Assembly (NCBI RefSeq): GCF_014653945.1
Contig: NZ_BNAU01000007.1
Span: 62,001 to 126,000, forward strand
DNA from: Amycolatopsis deserti
GTDB lineage: Bacteria; Actinomycetota; Actinomycetes; Mycobacteriales; Pseudonocardiaceae
Direction of reading: 5' to 3'
Length of the DNA: 64,000 nt
Shown here: positions 55,592-63,419 of the stretch, piece after piece
Layout: each line of letters starts with the position of its first letter
Position numbering within the stretch: position 1 is the stretch's first letter
Program-made: the position numbers and the translations under genes
Notes under the pieces: model-generated
The model's input: only the letters and a program-made list of their open reading frames with translations
Told to the model about the DNA's origin: nothing
The model's database searches: none

Positions 55592-56218
55592 ATGACCGCA
55601 GGGCTGCAGGGGTCGCTGTTCGGTCAGGCCGAGGAATGCTCGCTCGGGTCCCTGACCGCGACGCGGCGGACGGAACTGGGCGACGGCGCGTGGATCGATC
55701 TGCGGCCGGGCTGGCTGACGGGCGCGGACCTGTTGTTCGAGCGCCTGGCGGCGGACGTGCCGTGGCACGCGGAGCGGCGCCGGATGTACGACCGGGTGGT
55801 CGACGTGCCGCGGTTGTTGTGCTTCTACGGCGAGGACGAACCGCTGCCGGACCCGGTGCTGACGGAGGCGCGGGAGGCGTTGAGCCGGCATTACGCCGAC
55901 GAGCTGGGTGAGCCGTTCCGCACGGCGGGGCTGTGTTTCTACCGCGACGGCCGGGACAGCGTGGCGTGGCACGGCGACACGATCGGCCGCGGGTCGAGCG
56001 AGGACACCATGGTGGCCATCGTGTCGGTGGGCGCGCCGCGGAGCATGCTGTTGCGCCCCCGCGGTGGCGGACCGACCGTGCGGCAACTACTGGGCCCCGG
56101 CGACCTCATCGTGATGGGCGGTTCGTGCCAGCGGACGTGGGAGCACGCCATCCCGAAGACGAGCCGCCCGATCGGGCCGAGGATCAGCATCCAGTTCCGC
56201 CCACGCGGGGTGCGCTGA
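55592..56218 (+). CDS. AlkB-like 2-oxoglutarate/Fe(II) dioxygenase
   Basis: A 208-residue AlkB-family enzyme expected to reverse alkylation damage on nucleic acids by oxidative demethylation. Iron ligands are H127 and D129 (AWHGDTIG) and H185 (WEHAIPK). The 2-oxoglutarate arginine signature RISIQFR (R197, R203) follows. The N-terminal part has VDVPRLLCFYG, as in bacterial and ALKBH2/3-like members. A close LexA box and a -10 seven bases before the ATG point to SOS-controlled, leaderless expression. It follows the IclR gene by 40 bases. Confidence 0.88.
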   Translation: MTAGLQGSLFGQAEECSLGSLTATRRTELGDGAWIDLRPGWLTGADLLFERLAADVPWHAERRRMYDRVVDVPRLLCFYGEDEPLPDPVLTEAREALSRHYADELGEPFRTAGLCFYRDGRDSVAWHGDTIGRGSSEDTMVAIVSVGAPRSMLLRPRGGGPTVRQLLGPGDLIVMGGSCQRTWEHAIPKTSRPIGPRISIQFRPRGVR

Positions 56219-56323
56219 GCGCTTCGGCGACACCGCCCACCACGACACGGAGCGCGGCGGTGACCAGACAGGCGATCACGCCGACCGTCAGGAAACAGAG
56301 CGGCGGCGCCGACCGCGCGGGAT

Positions 56324-56489
56324 CCACCGGCGAACACAGGCGACCCGCCGCTCGCGCGGCGGCGCACGCTGAAACCCTGGAAACCCAGCGGCGAACACCG
56401 CCCGCCACAACACGGAGACCCGGCACCGGCTGCGCGGAGTGCGCCGCCTACCGGCGACGGCCAACGCCACCCGCCATCACGCGCGGGCG
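56324..56489. repeat. Repeat unit A, copy 1
   Basis: 166-base unit repeated at 56888-57053 with only four substitutions. It starts CCACCGGCGAACACAGGCGA and ends CACGCGCGGGCG. No supported gene spans it. Confidence 0.9.
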
Positions 56490-56520
56490 ACAGAGCCTGT
56501 CAGGCGACCACGCCACCCGC

Positions 56521-56651
56521 CACGACGGGGAGAGGCGGCGCCGACCGCGCGGGGACCGCTGACCACTCGCCAACGGACGCCACCCGCCACAACGCGGACG
56601 GCGGCAGTGACCTGTCAGGCATTTCACGGCGGACACGCGGGAGCGCTGAAC
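56521..56651. repeat. Repeat unit B, copy 1
   Basis: 131-base unit repeated at 56742-56878 with about eight substitutions and a different G-run length (four here, ten there). It includes CCTGTCAGGCATTTCAC. Confidence 0.88.
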
Positions 56652-56660
56652 CCTTGGGGA

Positions 56661-56745
56661 CCACCAGCGAACACAGGCGACCCGCCGCCCGCGCGGCCGC
56701 GCACACTGAACCCTGGAAACCCAGCGGCGAAGACCGCCCACCACG
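56661..56745. repeat. Partial repeat unit A (copy between the two B units)
   Basis: About 85 bases matching the first half of unit A (CCACCAGCGAACACAGGCGA onward) with several changes. Together with the neighbours it gives the order A, B, partial A, B, A. Confidence 0.8.
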
Positions 56746-56878
56746 ACGGGGAGAGGCGGCGCCGACCGCGCGGGGGGGGGGACCGCTGACCACTCGCCGA
56801 CGGACGCCATTCACCACAACGCAGACGACGGCAGTGACCTGTCAGGCATTTCACGCCGGACACGCGGGATCGCTGAAC
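56742..56878. repeat. Repeat unit B, copy 2, with a ten-G tract
   Basis: Second B unit. The G run at 56772-56781 is ten bases long compared with four in copy 1, the only length change between the copies. Confidence 0.88.
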
Positions 56879-56887
56879 TCTTAGGGA

Positions 56888-57053
56888 CCACCGGCGAACA
56901 CAGGCGATCCGCCGCCCGCGCGGCGGCGCACGCTGAAACCCTGGAAACCCAGCGGCGAACACCGCCCACCACAACACGGAGACCCGGCACCGGCTGCGCG
57001 GAGTGCGCCGCCTACCGGCGACGGCCAACCCCACCCGCCATCACGCGCGGGCG
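56888..57053. repeat. Repeat unit A, copy 2
   Basis: Second 166-base A unit, 162 of 166 positions identical to 56324-56489 by eye. Confidence 0.9.
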
Positions 57054-57081
57054 CCGGCCCACCACGACACGGAGGGCCGGC

Positions 57082-57164
57082 GCGCGACATCCTCAGCGCT
57101 GCTCGCACTCGACTACCAGCCAGCGCGCGACCATCCTCAGGGCCGCTCGTACTCCACTACCACC
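57082..57164. repeat. Tandem duplication of the 3' end of the monooxygenase gene
   Basis: The stretch GCGCGACATCCTCAG... at 57082-57119 repeats the end of the gene at 57126-57164 with a few changes. Read on the minus strand one copy ends VVVEYERP and the other LVVECEQR, each followed by TGA. Confidence 0.65.
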
Positions 57165-57451
57165 TCGTAGAGGGCCGGGTTCGGCACAACGCTTCCCGGC
57201 ACACCGCCCACCGCCGCCTGGAAAGCCGGGTTCGTGGTCGCCGATCGCCATGCTTCGGCGCTGTCCCAGTGCGCCACGTTGACCAACTGGAACCGCGCGT
57301 CCGGCAGCTTCGCCCGGTGCAGCCGGGAGTCCCGGAAGCCCGGCGCATCCCGCATGAGCTTCGCGCGCTCCCGCCACTGCTCGACGAACGCGTCCACCTC
57401 GTCCGCGGGCAGCTCGATGACGTTGATGAACGTGACTCCGTTTTCAACCAT
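57137..57451 (-). CDS. Antibiotic biosynthesis monooxygenase (ABM)-domain protein
   Basis: A 104-residue ferredoxin-like ABM-fold protein (VTFINVIELPADEVDAFVEQW, MRDAPGFRDSRLHRA, FQLVNVAHWDSAEAWRSA, YEVVVEYERP). Family members include quinol monooxygenases and heme-degrading IsdG-type enzymes. The ATG at 57451 is the most natural start, although the ribosome binding site is distant. The gene has a partial extra copy of its 3' end just downstream. Substrate is unknown. Confidence 0.8.
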   Translation of the reverse strand: MVENGVTFINVIELPADEVDAFVEQWRERAKLMRDAPGFRDSRLHRAKLPDARFQLVNVAHWDSAEAWRSATTNPAFQAAVGGVPGSVVPNPALYEVVVEYERP

Positions 57452-57558
57452 GATTGAATTCTGGAACCTCGAGCGCACTGGAGATCAACCGCGCGAGACG
57501 GAGAACACAGGGGCATCCGGGCCCGGATGCCCCACCGAGCAGACCCCAGTAAGAACAG

Positions 57559-58152
57559 TCAGGAACGCGCCCAGCGGTCGCCGAGCGCGGCCCATTCGGC
57601 TTCCCACCTCGCGGCGCGCCTGCGGTCCAGCACGAAGCGCGTGATCCAGTACGCCGCGGTCAGCACGAGAGCCGCCACGAGCCAGGCGAAGATTCCCGCC
57701 AGCACGCCGGTCGTGGCCGCGTCCGTGGAGCTGATCGGCGCGGGCGCCGGGTTCCCGTCCTCGTTGATCCACACCGGGACCGTCGTCCCGGCGGTCGCGC
57801 CCGGGTCGGCCGCCACGATGCCCGTCTTCGGCTCCCCGCCGTTGTACGTCCACGTCGCCTGCACCCCGGCCGAGCCGCTCGTCGAGAACGCGCCCTCCGT
57901 CGCCGGCACCGGCGTCGGCGCGTCCTCGATCAGCGTCGCGGTCACGAGGTGGCGCGACGCGCGCTGCTCCTCGGACACCGCGAGCTGGCCCCCGTACGTC
58001 TGAGACCCGGTGAACAACGCCAGCGGAACCGCGACGAGAAGCCCCAGCAGCACCACGAACAACAGCGCGGCCTCGACCCGGTCGGACGTTCTGGCCAACG
58101 GGTTGCGACCGATGTGCAGGCGCCGCCAGAAACGCCCGATTGGTCCGGTCAC
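57559..58152 (-). CDS. Rv1733c-like two-helix membrane protein
   Basis: A 197-residue membrane protein with the family N-terminus IGRNPLARTSDRVEAAL, a first helix at about 27-48 (LLFVVLLGLLVAVPLALF), an extracytoplasmic domain with YGGQLAVSEEQRASRHLVTATLIEDAP and VPVWINEDGNPAPAP, and a second helix at about 150-175 (GVLAGIFAWLVAALVLTAAYWITRF). It resembles M. tuberculosis Rv1733c, a dormancy-associated antigen, and many Streptomyces proteins. Function unknown. GTG at 58152 with AGGGGG upstream is chosen over a longer extension. Confidence 0.8.
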   Translation of the reverse strand: MTGPIGRFWRRLHIGRNPLARTSDRVEAALLFVVLLGLLVAVPLALFTGSQTYGGQLAVSEEQRASRHLVTATLIEDAPTPVPATEGAFSTSGSAGVQATWTYNGGEPKTGIVAADPGATAGTTVPVWINEDGNPAPAPISSTDAATTGVLAGIFAWLVAALVLTAAYWITRFVLDRRRAARWEAEWAALGDRWARS

Positions 58153-58671
58153 GGTCGAATCCCCCTTCCTCTGCTCCCTCGGCAAGCACAATCGCAATAC
58201 CCACTGTGCCGCGTCCGTACCCGAATTGGCACTGAAACGAGACCAAGACCGCTGTGAGCCGCCCCTCACAACGGAACAAGATCGGGATGTCTCCATGCTG
58301 GCACCGGTGAACGGTTCACGGCATCGACCGAAAGGGCCTTCCCGCAGCTCGGGAAGACACGCTCAGTGACCGCCTGGACCTGGTGATCCACGGCGCGTGG
58401 CGATCCCGTGGGATATTTTCCAGCGGAGCGAGCCTGGTCACGGCTCCGAGCGGCTGTTATCGTCCGTTGATGTGACGCGTTGATTCGCGATCGTCGATTA
58501 GGGCGTCCGCGTTACACATTTCCGGGACAATTCTCGTCACACCCATTTTCGTTTCTCCCCGTGATCGGAATGAGGCAGGATCACGCGTGCGCCTCAGCCA
58601 GAAGAGTGATGACGCGCGCGCCGGGGGCGGTCGGGGTCACCGCGCGTCTCGAAACACCAAGTGGAGTCACT
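58153..58671. other. Intergenic region between divergent surface-protein genes
   Basis: A 519-base gap without a supported gene. It holds the promoters of the Rv1733c-like gene and the Thr/Ser-rich secreted gene. The part from about 58440 to 58560 is clearly richer in A and T than the surroundings. No tRNA, repeat or known riboswitch is visible. Confidence 0.6.
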
Positions 58672-59382
58672 TTGCGTAAGCCTTTGGGCCGCCTCGCGGC
58701 GGCCGTGGTCAGCGGTGCGCTGATCACCCTCACCGTGGCTCCGGCCGCGCTCGCCGAGGAGAGCACGACGCCGGAGGTCACCACGACGACCTCCGCGGCG
58801 CCGGAGAGCACCGAAACGTCCGCGCCCAGCTCGGCCGCCGAGACGACGAGCGAGACGTCCTCGGCCGCCACGACGACCAGCCAGCCGAGCCTCACCAGCA
58901 GCCCGGCCACCACGACCACCACGACGACGCCCGGCACGACGGACTCGAGCGAGCCGACGTCGACCTCCGCCAGCAGCACCCCGGAGGAGCCGCCGTACCA
59001 GGACGACACCGCCTACGGCATCGACCTCGGCGACGGCACCGGCGTGCTGATCATCGCGTGCGCCGCCGGCCAGCCGACCGACGTGTGGTCGCCGGACTTC
59101 GACATCCTCGACGGCCCGTACCAGGAGGAGCAGGACGGCCGGTACTGGGACTACCTGGTGCAGCTGCACGAGGGCAAGTCCTTCGACTCCGGCACCGTCA
59201 CCGCCGACTGGACCTGCGCGGGCGCCCCGCAGGGCGGTGGCGCCTCCGGTGGCGGCGTGGCTCCGGTCCCGGGCTCGGGCGAAGCCGACGAGTGGCAGCA
59301 GAGCAACGGCGGCGACGCCCAGGTCTCGTTCGCGCCCAAGGCGGGCGTGGAGACCGGGGCCGGCGGCACCGCCCGGTTCTGA
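58672..59382 (+). CDS. Secreted Thr/Ser-rich protein paired with a sortase
   Basis: A 236-residue exported protein. The signal peptide (about 1-28) ends APAALA. Residues about 30-105 are a Thr/Ser/Glu low-complexity stalk. A compact domain follows with DDTAYGIDLGDGTGVLIIACAAG, YQEEQDGRYWDYLVQLHEGK and DWTCAGAP (two Cys), then a Gly-rich end. The TTG at 58672 is set by GGAG five bases upstream and gives a good signal peptide; a longer in-frame start exists upstream. There is no LPXTG-type sorting signal or C-terminal helix, although a class F sortase gene starts four bases later. Confidence 0.75.
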   Translation: MRKPLGRLAAAVVSGALITLTVAPAALAEESTTPEVTTTTSAAPESTETSAPSSAAETTSETSSAATTTSQPSLTSSPATTTTTTTPGTTDSSEPTSTSASSTPEEPPYQDDTAYGIDLGDGTGVLIIACAAGQPTDVWSPDFDILDGPYQEEQDGRYWDYLVQLHEGKSFDSGTVTADWTCAGAPQGGGASGGGVAPVPGSGEADEWQQSNGGDAQVSFAPKAGVETGAGGTARF

Positions 59383-59386
59383 CGCC

Positions 59387-59983
59387 ATGCGCAACCCGTT
59401 CGCCGGCCGGGGCGGTCGCGTTCTCGCGGCCGCCCCGGCGGTTCTGCTCGCCCTCGTCCTGACCGGCTGCGGCTCCGACCAGCCCACGCAGGCGGCGGCG
59501 CCCACCACGTCGGTCCCGGTGACCAAGCCGTACGACAAGCTGCGGCCGACCCAGGTGCGGATCCCGAGGATCGGCGCCGAGTCCTCGCTCATCTCGGTCG
59601 CGGTGAACAAGGACGGCGAGATCGCGGTGCCCTCGGTCGACAAGCCGATGCAGGCCGCCTGGTACCGCCTGTCCCCCGTGCCCGGCGACGTCGGCCCGGC
59701 GATCATCCTGGGTCACGTCGACGGCAACCACCAGCCGGGCATCTTCTACAAGCTCAAGGACGTCCGGCCGGGCGACGAGATCTTCGTCGACCGCAGCGAC
59801 GGGCGGCAGCTGAAGTTCGTGGTCGACCACACCACGCAGGTGCCCAAGGACCAGTTCCCGCAGGACGCGGTCTACGGCAACACCGACAAGGCCCAGCTGC
59901 GGCTCATCACGTGCGGTGGCGTGTTCGACCACGCCGAGCACAGCTACACCGACAACATCGTCGTCTACGCGAACTTGGCGTGA
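59387..59983 (+). CDS. Class F-type sortase, predicted lipoprotein
   Basis: A 198-residue sortase-fold protein. The N-terminus has a lipobox LTGC (lipidated C28) after a short hydrophobic stretch. The sortase core has PTQVRIPRIGAESSLI, ILGHVDG with catalytic H110, and LRLITCGG with nucleophile C176. At the usual Arg position (RYxDN-like) the sequence is SYTDN, with T188. Sortases transpeptidate surface proteins; class F members are common in actinobacteria but poorly understood. ATG at 59387 is four bases after the upstream secreted-protein gene, so they are cotranscribed. Confidence 0.85.
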   Translation: MRNPFAGRGGRVLAAAPAVLLALVLTGCGSDQPTQAAAPTTSVPVTKPYDKLRPTQVRIPRIGAESSLISVAVNKDGEIAVPSVDKPMQAAWYRLSPVPGDVGPAIILGHVDGNHQPGIFYKLKDVRPGDEIFVDRSDGRQLKFVVDHTTQVPKDQFPQDAVYGNTDKAQLRLITCGGVFDHAEHSYTDNIVVYANLA

Positions 59984-60021
59984 TTTCCGGTGGCACCGCG
60001 GCCCGCCGCGGTGCCACCGGC

Positions 60022-60558
60022 TCACCAGACGTCCCCGTCGCGCCAGTCGCAGGTCAGCTCCCCGTCGAGGTCGAGCGACCCGCCGAACACGAAGACCCCG
60101 CCCGCTTCTTCGGGCGTGGGCGTGATCCCGGACGGCGTCAGCGCCGAGAGCGGTCCGCGCCAGCACTCCCAGCCGCGGGCGCCGTAGAACGGGATCGCAT
60201 CATCCGACGCACTGAGCACACCCACCTCGTACGCCTCGCGAATCACACGCTCCAGCGGCGCCATCACCAGGCCGCCGTAGCCGCGCCTGCGGCGGTCCGC
60301 ACGGACGCCGACCGCCTCCACGTACCCCGTGCGCCAGGCGCGCCCCTGGCAGACCATCCGGCGCTGCACCACGGACGCGTGGGCCACCAGTTCCGGGCCC
60401 TCCCACAGCAGCGCGTGCACGCCGCCGAGGGCGTGGTCCCAGTCGTGTTCGGTCATCTCGCCCTCGAACACGTCGTACAAGAGGTCGCGGGCCGCCCGCA
60501 GGGCCGGCGCGCCGAGATCGGCGGTGTGGGCGATCCGGAGGTTCGTGATCTCGGCCAT
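60022..60558 (-). CDS. Aminoglycoside 2'-N-acetyltransferase, AAC(2') family
   Basis: GNAT enzyme (178 residues) closely resembling mycobacterial AAC(2'). Shared segments are the N-terminal RIAHTADL, TEHDWDHALGGVHALLWE, VVQRRMVCQGRAWRTGYVE, AVGVRADRRRRGYGG and the diagnostic end CDWRDGDVW. It acetylates the 2'-amino group of gentamicin/kanamycin-type drugs, or a native cell-wall substrate, as proposed for mycobacteria. ATG at 60558. It stands alone on the minus strand between the sortase and tRNA genes. Confidence 0.88.
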   Translation of the reverse strand: MAEITNLRIAHTADLGAPALRAARDLLYDVFEGEMTEHDWDHALGGVHALLWEGPELVAHASVVQRRMVCQGRAWRTGYVEAVGVRADRRRRGYGGLVMAPLERVIREAYEVGVLSASDDAIPFYGARGWECWRGPLSALTPSGITPTPEEAGGVFVFGGSLDLDGELTCDWRDGDVW

Positions 60559-60638
60559 GCCCGGAGGTTAAGCCCGCGCGGGTGGCCTGTCACCCGAGTT
60601 CGTCCAAGGTGGACGAGCGCTTTTCGGGCCCGTACAAG

Positions 60639-60671
60639 AAAAAACCGCCAGCCGGATGGCTGGCGGTTTTT
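60639..60671. terminator. Bidirectional terminator after tRNA-Glu
   Basis: ACCGCCAGCC (60644-60653), loop GGAT, GGCTGGCGGT (60658-60667), flanked by A tract (60639-60644) and T tract (60667-60671). It serves the tRNA operon on the minus strand and could also stop plus-strand reading. Confidence 0.9.
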
Positions 60672-60676
60672 CGGTG

Positions 60677-60749
60677 TACCCCCGATGGGATTCGAACCCA
60701 CGCTACCGGCGTGAGAGGCCGGCGTCCTAGGCCGCTAGACGACGGGGGC
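60677..60749 (-). tRNA. tRNA-Glu (CTC)
   Basis: A 73-base cloverleaf with acceptor arm GCCCCCG/CGGGGGT, D loop TCTAGCGGCCTAGGA, anticodon loop CCTCTCA (anticodon CTC) and T arm GTGGGTTCGAATCCCAT. CCA is not encoded. Followed by a strong terminator. Confidence 0.95.
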
Positions 60750-60811
60750 TAGGAAGTTGGTCTTCCGTGTTGCGAGAGGAACCTTACCAGAGCGGGTTTT
60801 TCCTCTTGCAG

Positions 60812-60883
60812 CTGGGGTACCAGGACTCGAACCTAGACTAACAGAGCCAGAATCTGTCGTGCTGCCAATTACACCATACCCCA
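60812..60883 (-). tRNA. tRNA-Gln (CTG)
   Basis: A 72-base cloverleaf with acceptor TGGGGTA/TACCCCA, anticodon loop TTCTGGC (anticodon CTG) and T arm CTAGGTTCGAGTCCTGG. It lies 62 bases upstream of tRNA-Glu on the same strand, downstream of gltX. Confidence 0.95.
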
Positions 60884-60975
60884 ACGGTTTGCCACTCCGA
60901 TTCGCGACTCGGAGCAGCTCCGCTGGGAAGAAATATAGCCTAGCCCCGTCAGCGGTGCGTAACCGGGGGTGGGGT

Positions 60976-61767
60976 TCAGCGCTGGGCCGGCACGCCGATC
61001 CGGGCGAACTCGCTGACCAGCAGCTGCGGCAGCTCGTCCAGGCCGCCGATGACGTGCACACCCTCCGGCACCTCGGCGTCACCCCTGGTGCGGTCGAGCC
61101 AGACGCCCTCGAGGCCGGCGTCCCGGGCGCCCACGGCGTCGGTGTGCAGCTTGTCGCCCACGTGGGCGGCCTCACTCGGGTCGCAGTCGAGAACCGCGCA
61201 CACGGAGTGGAACATCACCGGATCGGGCTTGGCGGCGCCGACCTCGCCGGCGATGGCGACGTGGTCGAAGAAGCGGGTGAGCCCCAGGTCGGCGAGCTTG
61301 GCCCGCTGGTGGGCGCCGGAGGCGTTGGTCACAGCCGCGATGAGGACGTCCGCCGCGCGCAGCCACTCCAGGCACGGCAGGACGTCGTCGAACAGGCGCC
61401 ACGAGGTGCGCAGCACTTCCTTGCGACGGCACTCGAACCGGGCCACGTCCTCCGCTTCCAGCACGATGCCGATCTCGGCGAGGAAGCACTGGGTGCGCCG
61501 GTGGTGCATGGACGCGTAGTCGATCTCACCCGCGACCACGCGGGCGACGTGCCAGTCGGTGATCCGCTCCCACAGCGGCCACAGGTCACCGCGACCGATG
61601 AGCAGCGACAGCGCGCGTTTGCCCGCGGAGGTGAAGTCGATCAACGTGTCGTCGATGTCCAGGCACACCAGCCGCAGACTGGACGGTCTCCACGGATCCG
61701 CCGGATCCCCCAGACCGGGCTCGGGGACACGGACGCGAGTAGGTGTGCCGGGACGCGCGAAATCCAC
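60976..61767 (-). CDS. HAD-superfamily hydrolase
   Basis: A 263-residue haloacid-dehalogenase-fold phosphatase. Catalytic motif DIDDTLID gives nucleophile D37 and acid D39. Motif II is TNASG, motif III Lys is in AAKPDP, and motif IV is HVGDKLHTDAVGA. The helical cap (about 55-130) is of the YjjG/2-haloacid type. Substrate unknown. GTG at 61767. It lies between gltX and the tRNA pair, a position conserved in mycobacteria. Confidence 0.87.
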   Translation of the reverse strand: MDFARPGTPTRVRVPEPGLGDPADPWRPSSLRLVCLDIDDTLIDFTSAGKRALSLLIGRGDLWPLWERITDWHVARVVAGEIDYASMHHRRTQCFLAEIGIVLEAEDVARFECRRKEVLRTSWRLFDDVLPCLEWLRAADVLIAAVTNASGAHQRAKLADLGLTRFFDHVAIAGEVGAAKPDPVMFHSVCAVLDCDPSEAAHVGDKLHTDAVGARDAGLEGVWLDRTRGDAEVPEGVHVIGGLDELPQLLVSEFARIGVPAQR

Positions 61768-61847
61768 CCAGCGAGGCTAGGCGAGAACTACGCTGAGCGG
61801 TTCGGCCGACAAGGTGATTCAGTGCGTCGATTCGACCGCGATCGGTT

Positions 61848-63329
61848 CTACTCTGCGTTGCCGGGCAGAGCGTTACGCAGACGTCCGAGTGAAACTTCCC
61901 GGCCGAGCAGCTCCATCGACTCGTACAACGGCGGCGACACGGTGCGACCGGTGATCGCGACACGAACCGGGGCGAAAGCCTTGCGCGGCTTGAGGCCCAG
62001 GCCCTCGACCAGGGCGTCCTTGAGCGCCTGCTCGATGGCCGCGGTCTCCCATGACGGCAACGCCTCCAGCGCCTCGATCGACGCGCGCAGCACGGGTTCG
62101 GCGTCCGGCTTGAGGTTCTTGGCGGCCGCGTCCTCCTCGGGCGCGAACTCCTCCTCCGGCACGAACAGGAACCGCACCAGCGGCGCGGCGTCGCCCAGGA
62201 CGGTCACCCGCTCCTGCACCAGCGGCGCGATGGTGCGCCACTTGGTCAGCTGTTCGTCCGACGGCTCGGCGGGCAGGACCCCGGCCGCCTGCAGGTAGGG
62301 CACCACGCGCTGCGCGAAGTCCTCGGCGTCCAGCGCCCGGACGTGCACGCCGTTGATCGCCTCGGCCTTCTTGACGTCGAAGCGGGCCGGGTTGGCGCTC
62401 ACCTTGGAGATCTCGAACGCCCGCACCAGCTCGTCGACGGTGAAGGTGTCCCGGTCGTCGGCGATGGACCAGCCGAGCAGGGCCAGGTAGTTCAGCAGGC
62501 CCTCGCGGATGAAGCCGCGGTCGCGGTAGTTGAACAGGTTGGACTGCGGGTCGCGTTTGGACAGTTTGCGGTTGCCCTCGCCCATCACGTACGGCAGGTG
62601 GCCGAACTCCGGCGTGAACTCCGCCACGCCGATCCGCTCCAGCGCCCGGTACAGCGCGATCTGGCGGGGTGTGGACGGCAGCAGGTCCTCGCCGCGCAGG
62701 ACGTGCGTGATCCGCATCAGCGCGTCGTCGACCGGGTTGGTCAGCGTGTACAGCGGGTCGCCGTTGGCGCGCACCAGGACCGGGTCCGGGATGGAGCCGG
62801 CCGGGAAGCTGATCTCGCCGCGCACCAGGTCGTTCCAGGCCAGGTCCTCGTCCGGCATGCGCAGGCGCAGCACCGGGACGCGGCCCTCGGCGCGGTAGGC
62901 CTCGCGCTGCTCGGGCGTGAGGTCGCGGTCGAAGTTGTCGTAGCCGAGCTGCGGGTCCTGACCGGCCGCCCGGCGGCGCTCGGCGACCTCCTCGTTGGTG
63001 GAGAACGCCTCGTACAGCTCGCCGGCTTCGAGCAGGCGGCGCGCGATGTCGGCGTAGATGTCGCGGCGCTCGCTCTGCCGGTACGGGCCGTACTCGCCGC
63101 CGGCGTCGGGACCCTCGTCCCAGTCCAGACCGAGCCAGCGCAGCGCCTCCAGCAGTTGCTGGTAGGACTCCTCGCTGTCGCGGGCGGCGTCGGTGTCCTC
63201 GATGCGGAACACCAGGCTGCCACCGTGGTGCCGGGCGAAGGCCCAGTTGAACAGCGCCGTGCGGATGAGCCCCACGTGCGGGGTTCCGGTGGGCGACGGG
63301 CAGAAGCGGGCGCGGACTGTCTCAGTCAT
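61848..63329 (-). CDS. gltX: Glutamyl-tRNA synthetase
   Basis: Class I aminoacyl-tRNA synthetase (493 residues). The HIGH-like motif is [10 protein letters not shown] (11-20) and the KMSKS-like motif is KLSKR (255-259). In actinobacteria it usually charges both tRNA-Glu and tRNA-Gln, with GatCAB correcting the latter. Both of those tRNAs lie just downstream on the same strand. ATG at 63329. It is divergent from the FAD monooxygenase gene. Confidence 0.97.
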   Translation of the reverse strand: MTETVRARFCPSPTGTPHVGLIRTALFNWAFARHHGGSLVFRIEDTDAARDSEESYQQLLEALRWLGLDWDEGPDAGGEYGPYRQSERRDIYADIARRLLEAGELYEAFSTNEEVAERRRAAGQDPQLGYDNFDRDLTPEQREAYRAEGRVPVLRLRMPDEDLAWNDLVRGEISFPAGSIPDPVLVRANGDPLYTLTNPVDDALMRITHVLRGEDLLPSTPRQIALYRALERIGVAEFTPEFGHLPYVMGEGNRKLSKRDPQSNLFNYRDRGFIREGLLNYLALLGWSIADDRDTFTVDELVRAFEISKVSANPARFDVKKAEAINGVHVRALDAEDFAQRVVPYLQAAGVLPAEPSDEQLTKWRTIAPLVQERVTVLGDAAPLVRFLFVPEEEFAPEEDAAAKNLKPDAEPVLRASIEALEALPSWETAAIEQALKDALVEGLGLKPRKAFAPVRVAITGRTVSPPLYESMELLGREVSLGRLRNALPGNAE

Positions 63330-63385
63330 AACCCGTTCAGCCTATCCCGCTTGACCAGGCGTTCGGAGAGCGCCATGCTGGTCTT

Positions 63386-63403
63386 ATTCAACACAGGATG
63401 AAT
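63386..63403. promoter_or_regulatory. Candidate operator upstream of the FAD monooxygenase
   Basis: ATTCA (63386-63390) and TGAAT (63399-63403) form an inverted repeat with eight bases between, 17 bases before the start. The region is unusually AT-rich and may bind a repressor not encoded in the window. Confidence 0.35.
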
Positions 63404-63419
63404 TAAGGGGATGGTGGCC

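Noticed and set aside
56184..57034. Several overlapping ORFs in the A/B repeat array
   Set aside because: They follow repeat periodicity, change frame between copies and have no ribosome binding sites or domains.
56220..57120. CRISPR array
   Set aside because: Units are 130-166 bases with no short identical repeats and variable spacers; no cas genes are near.
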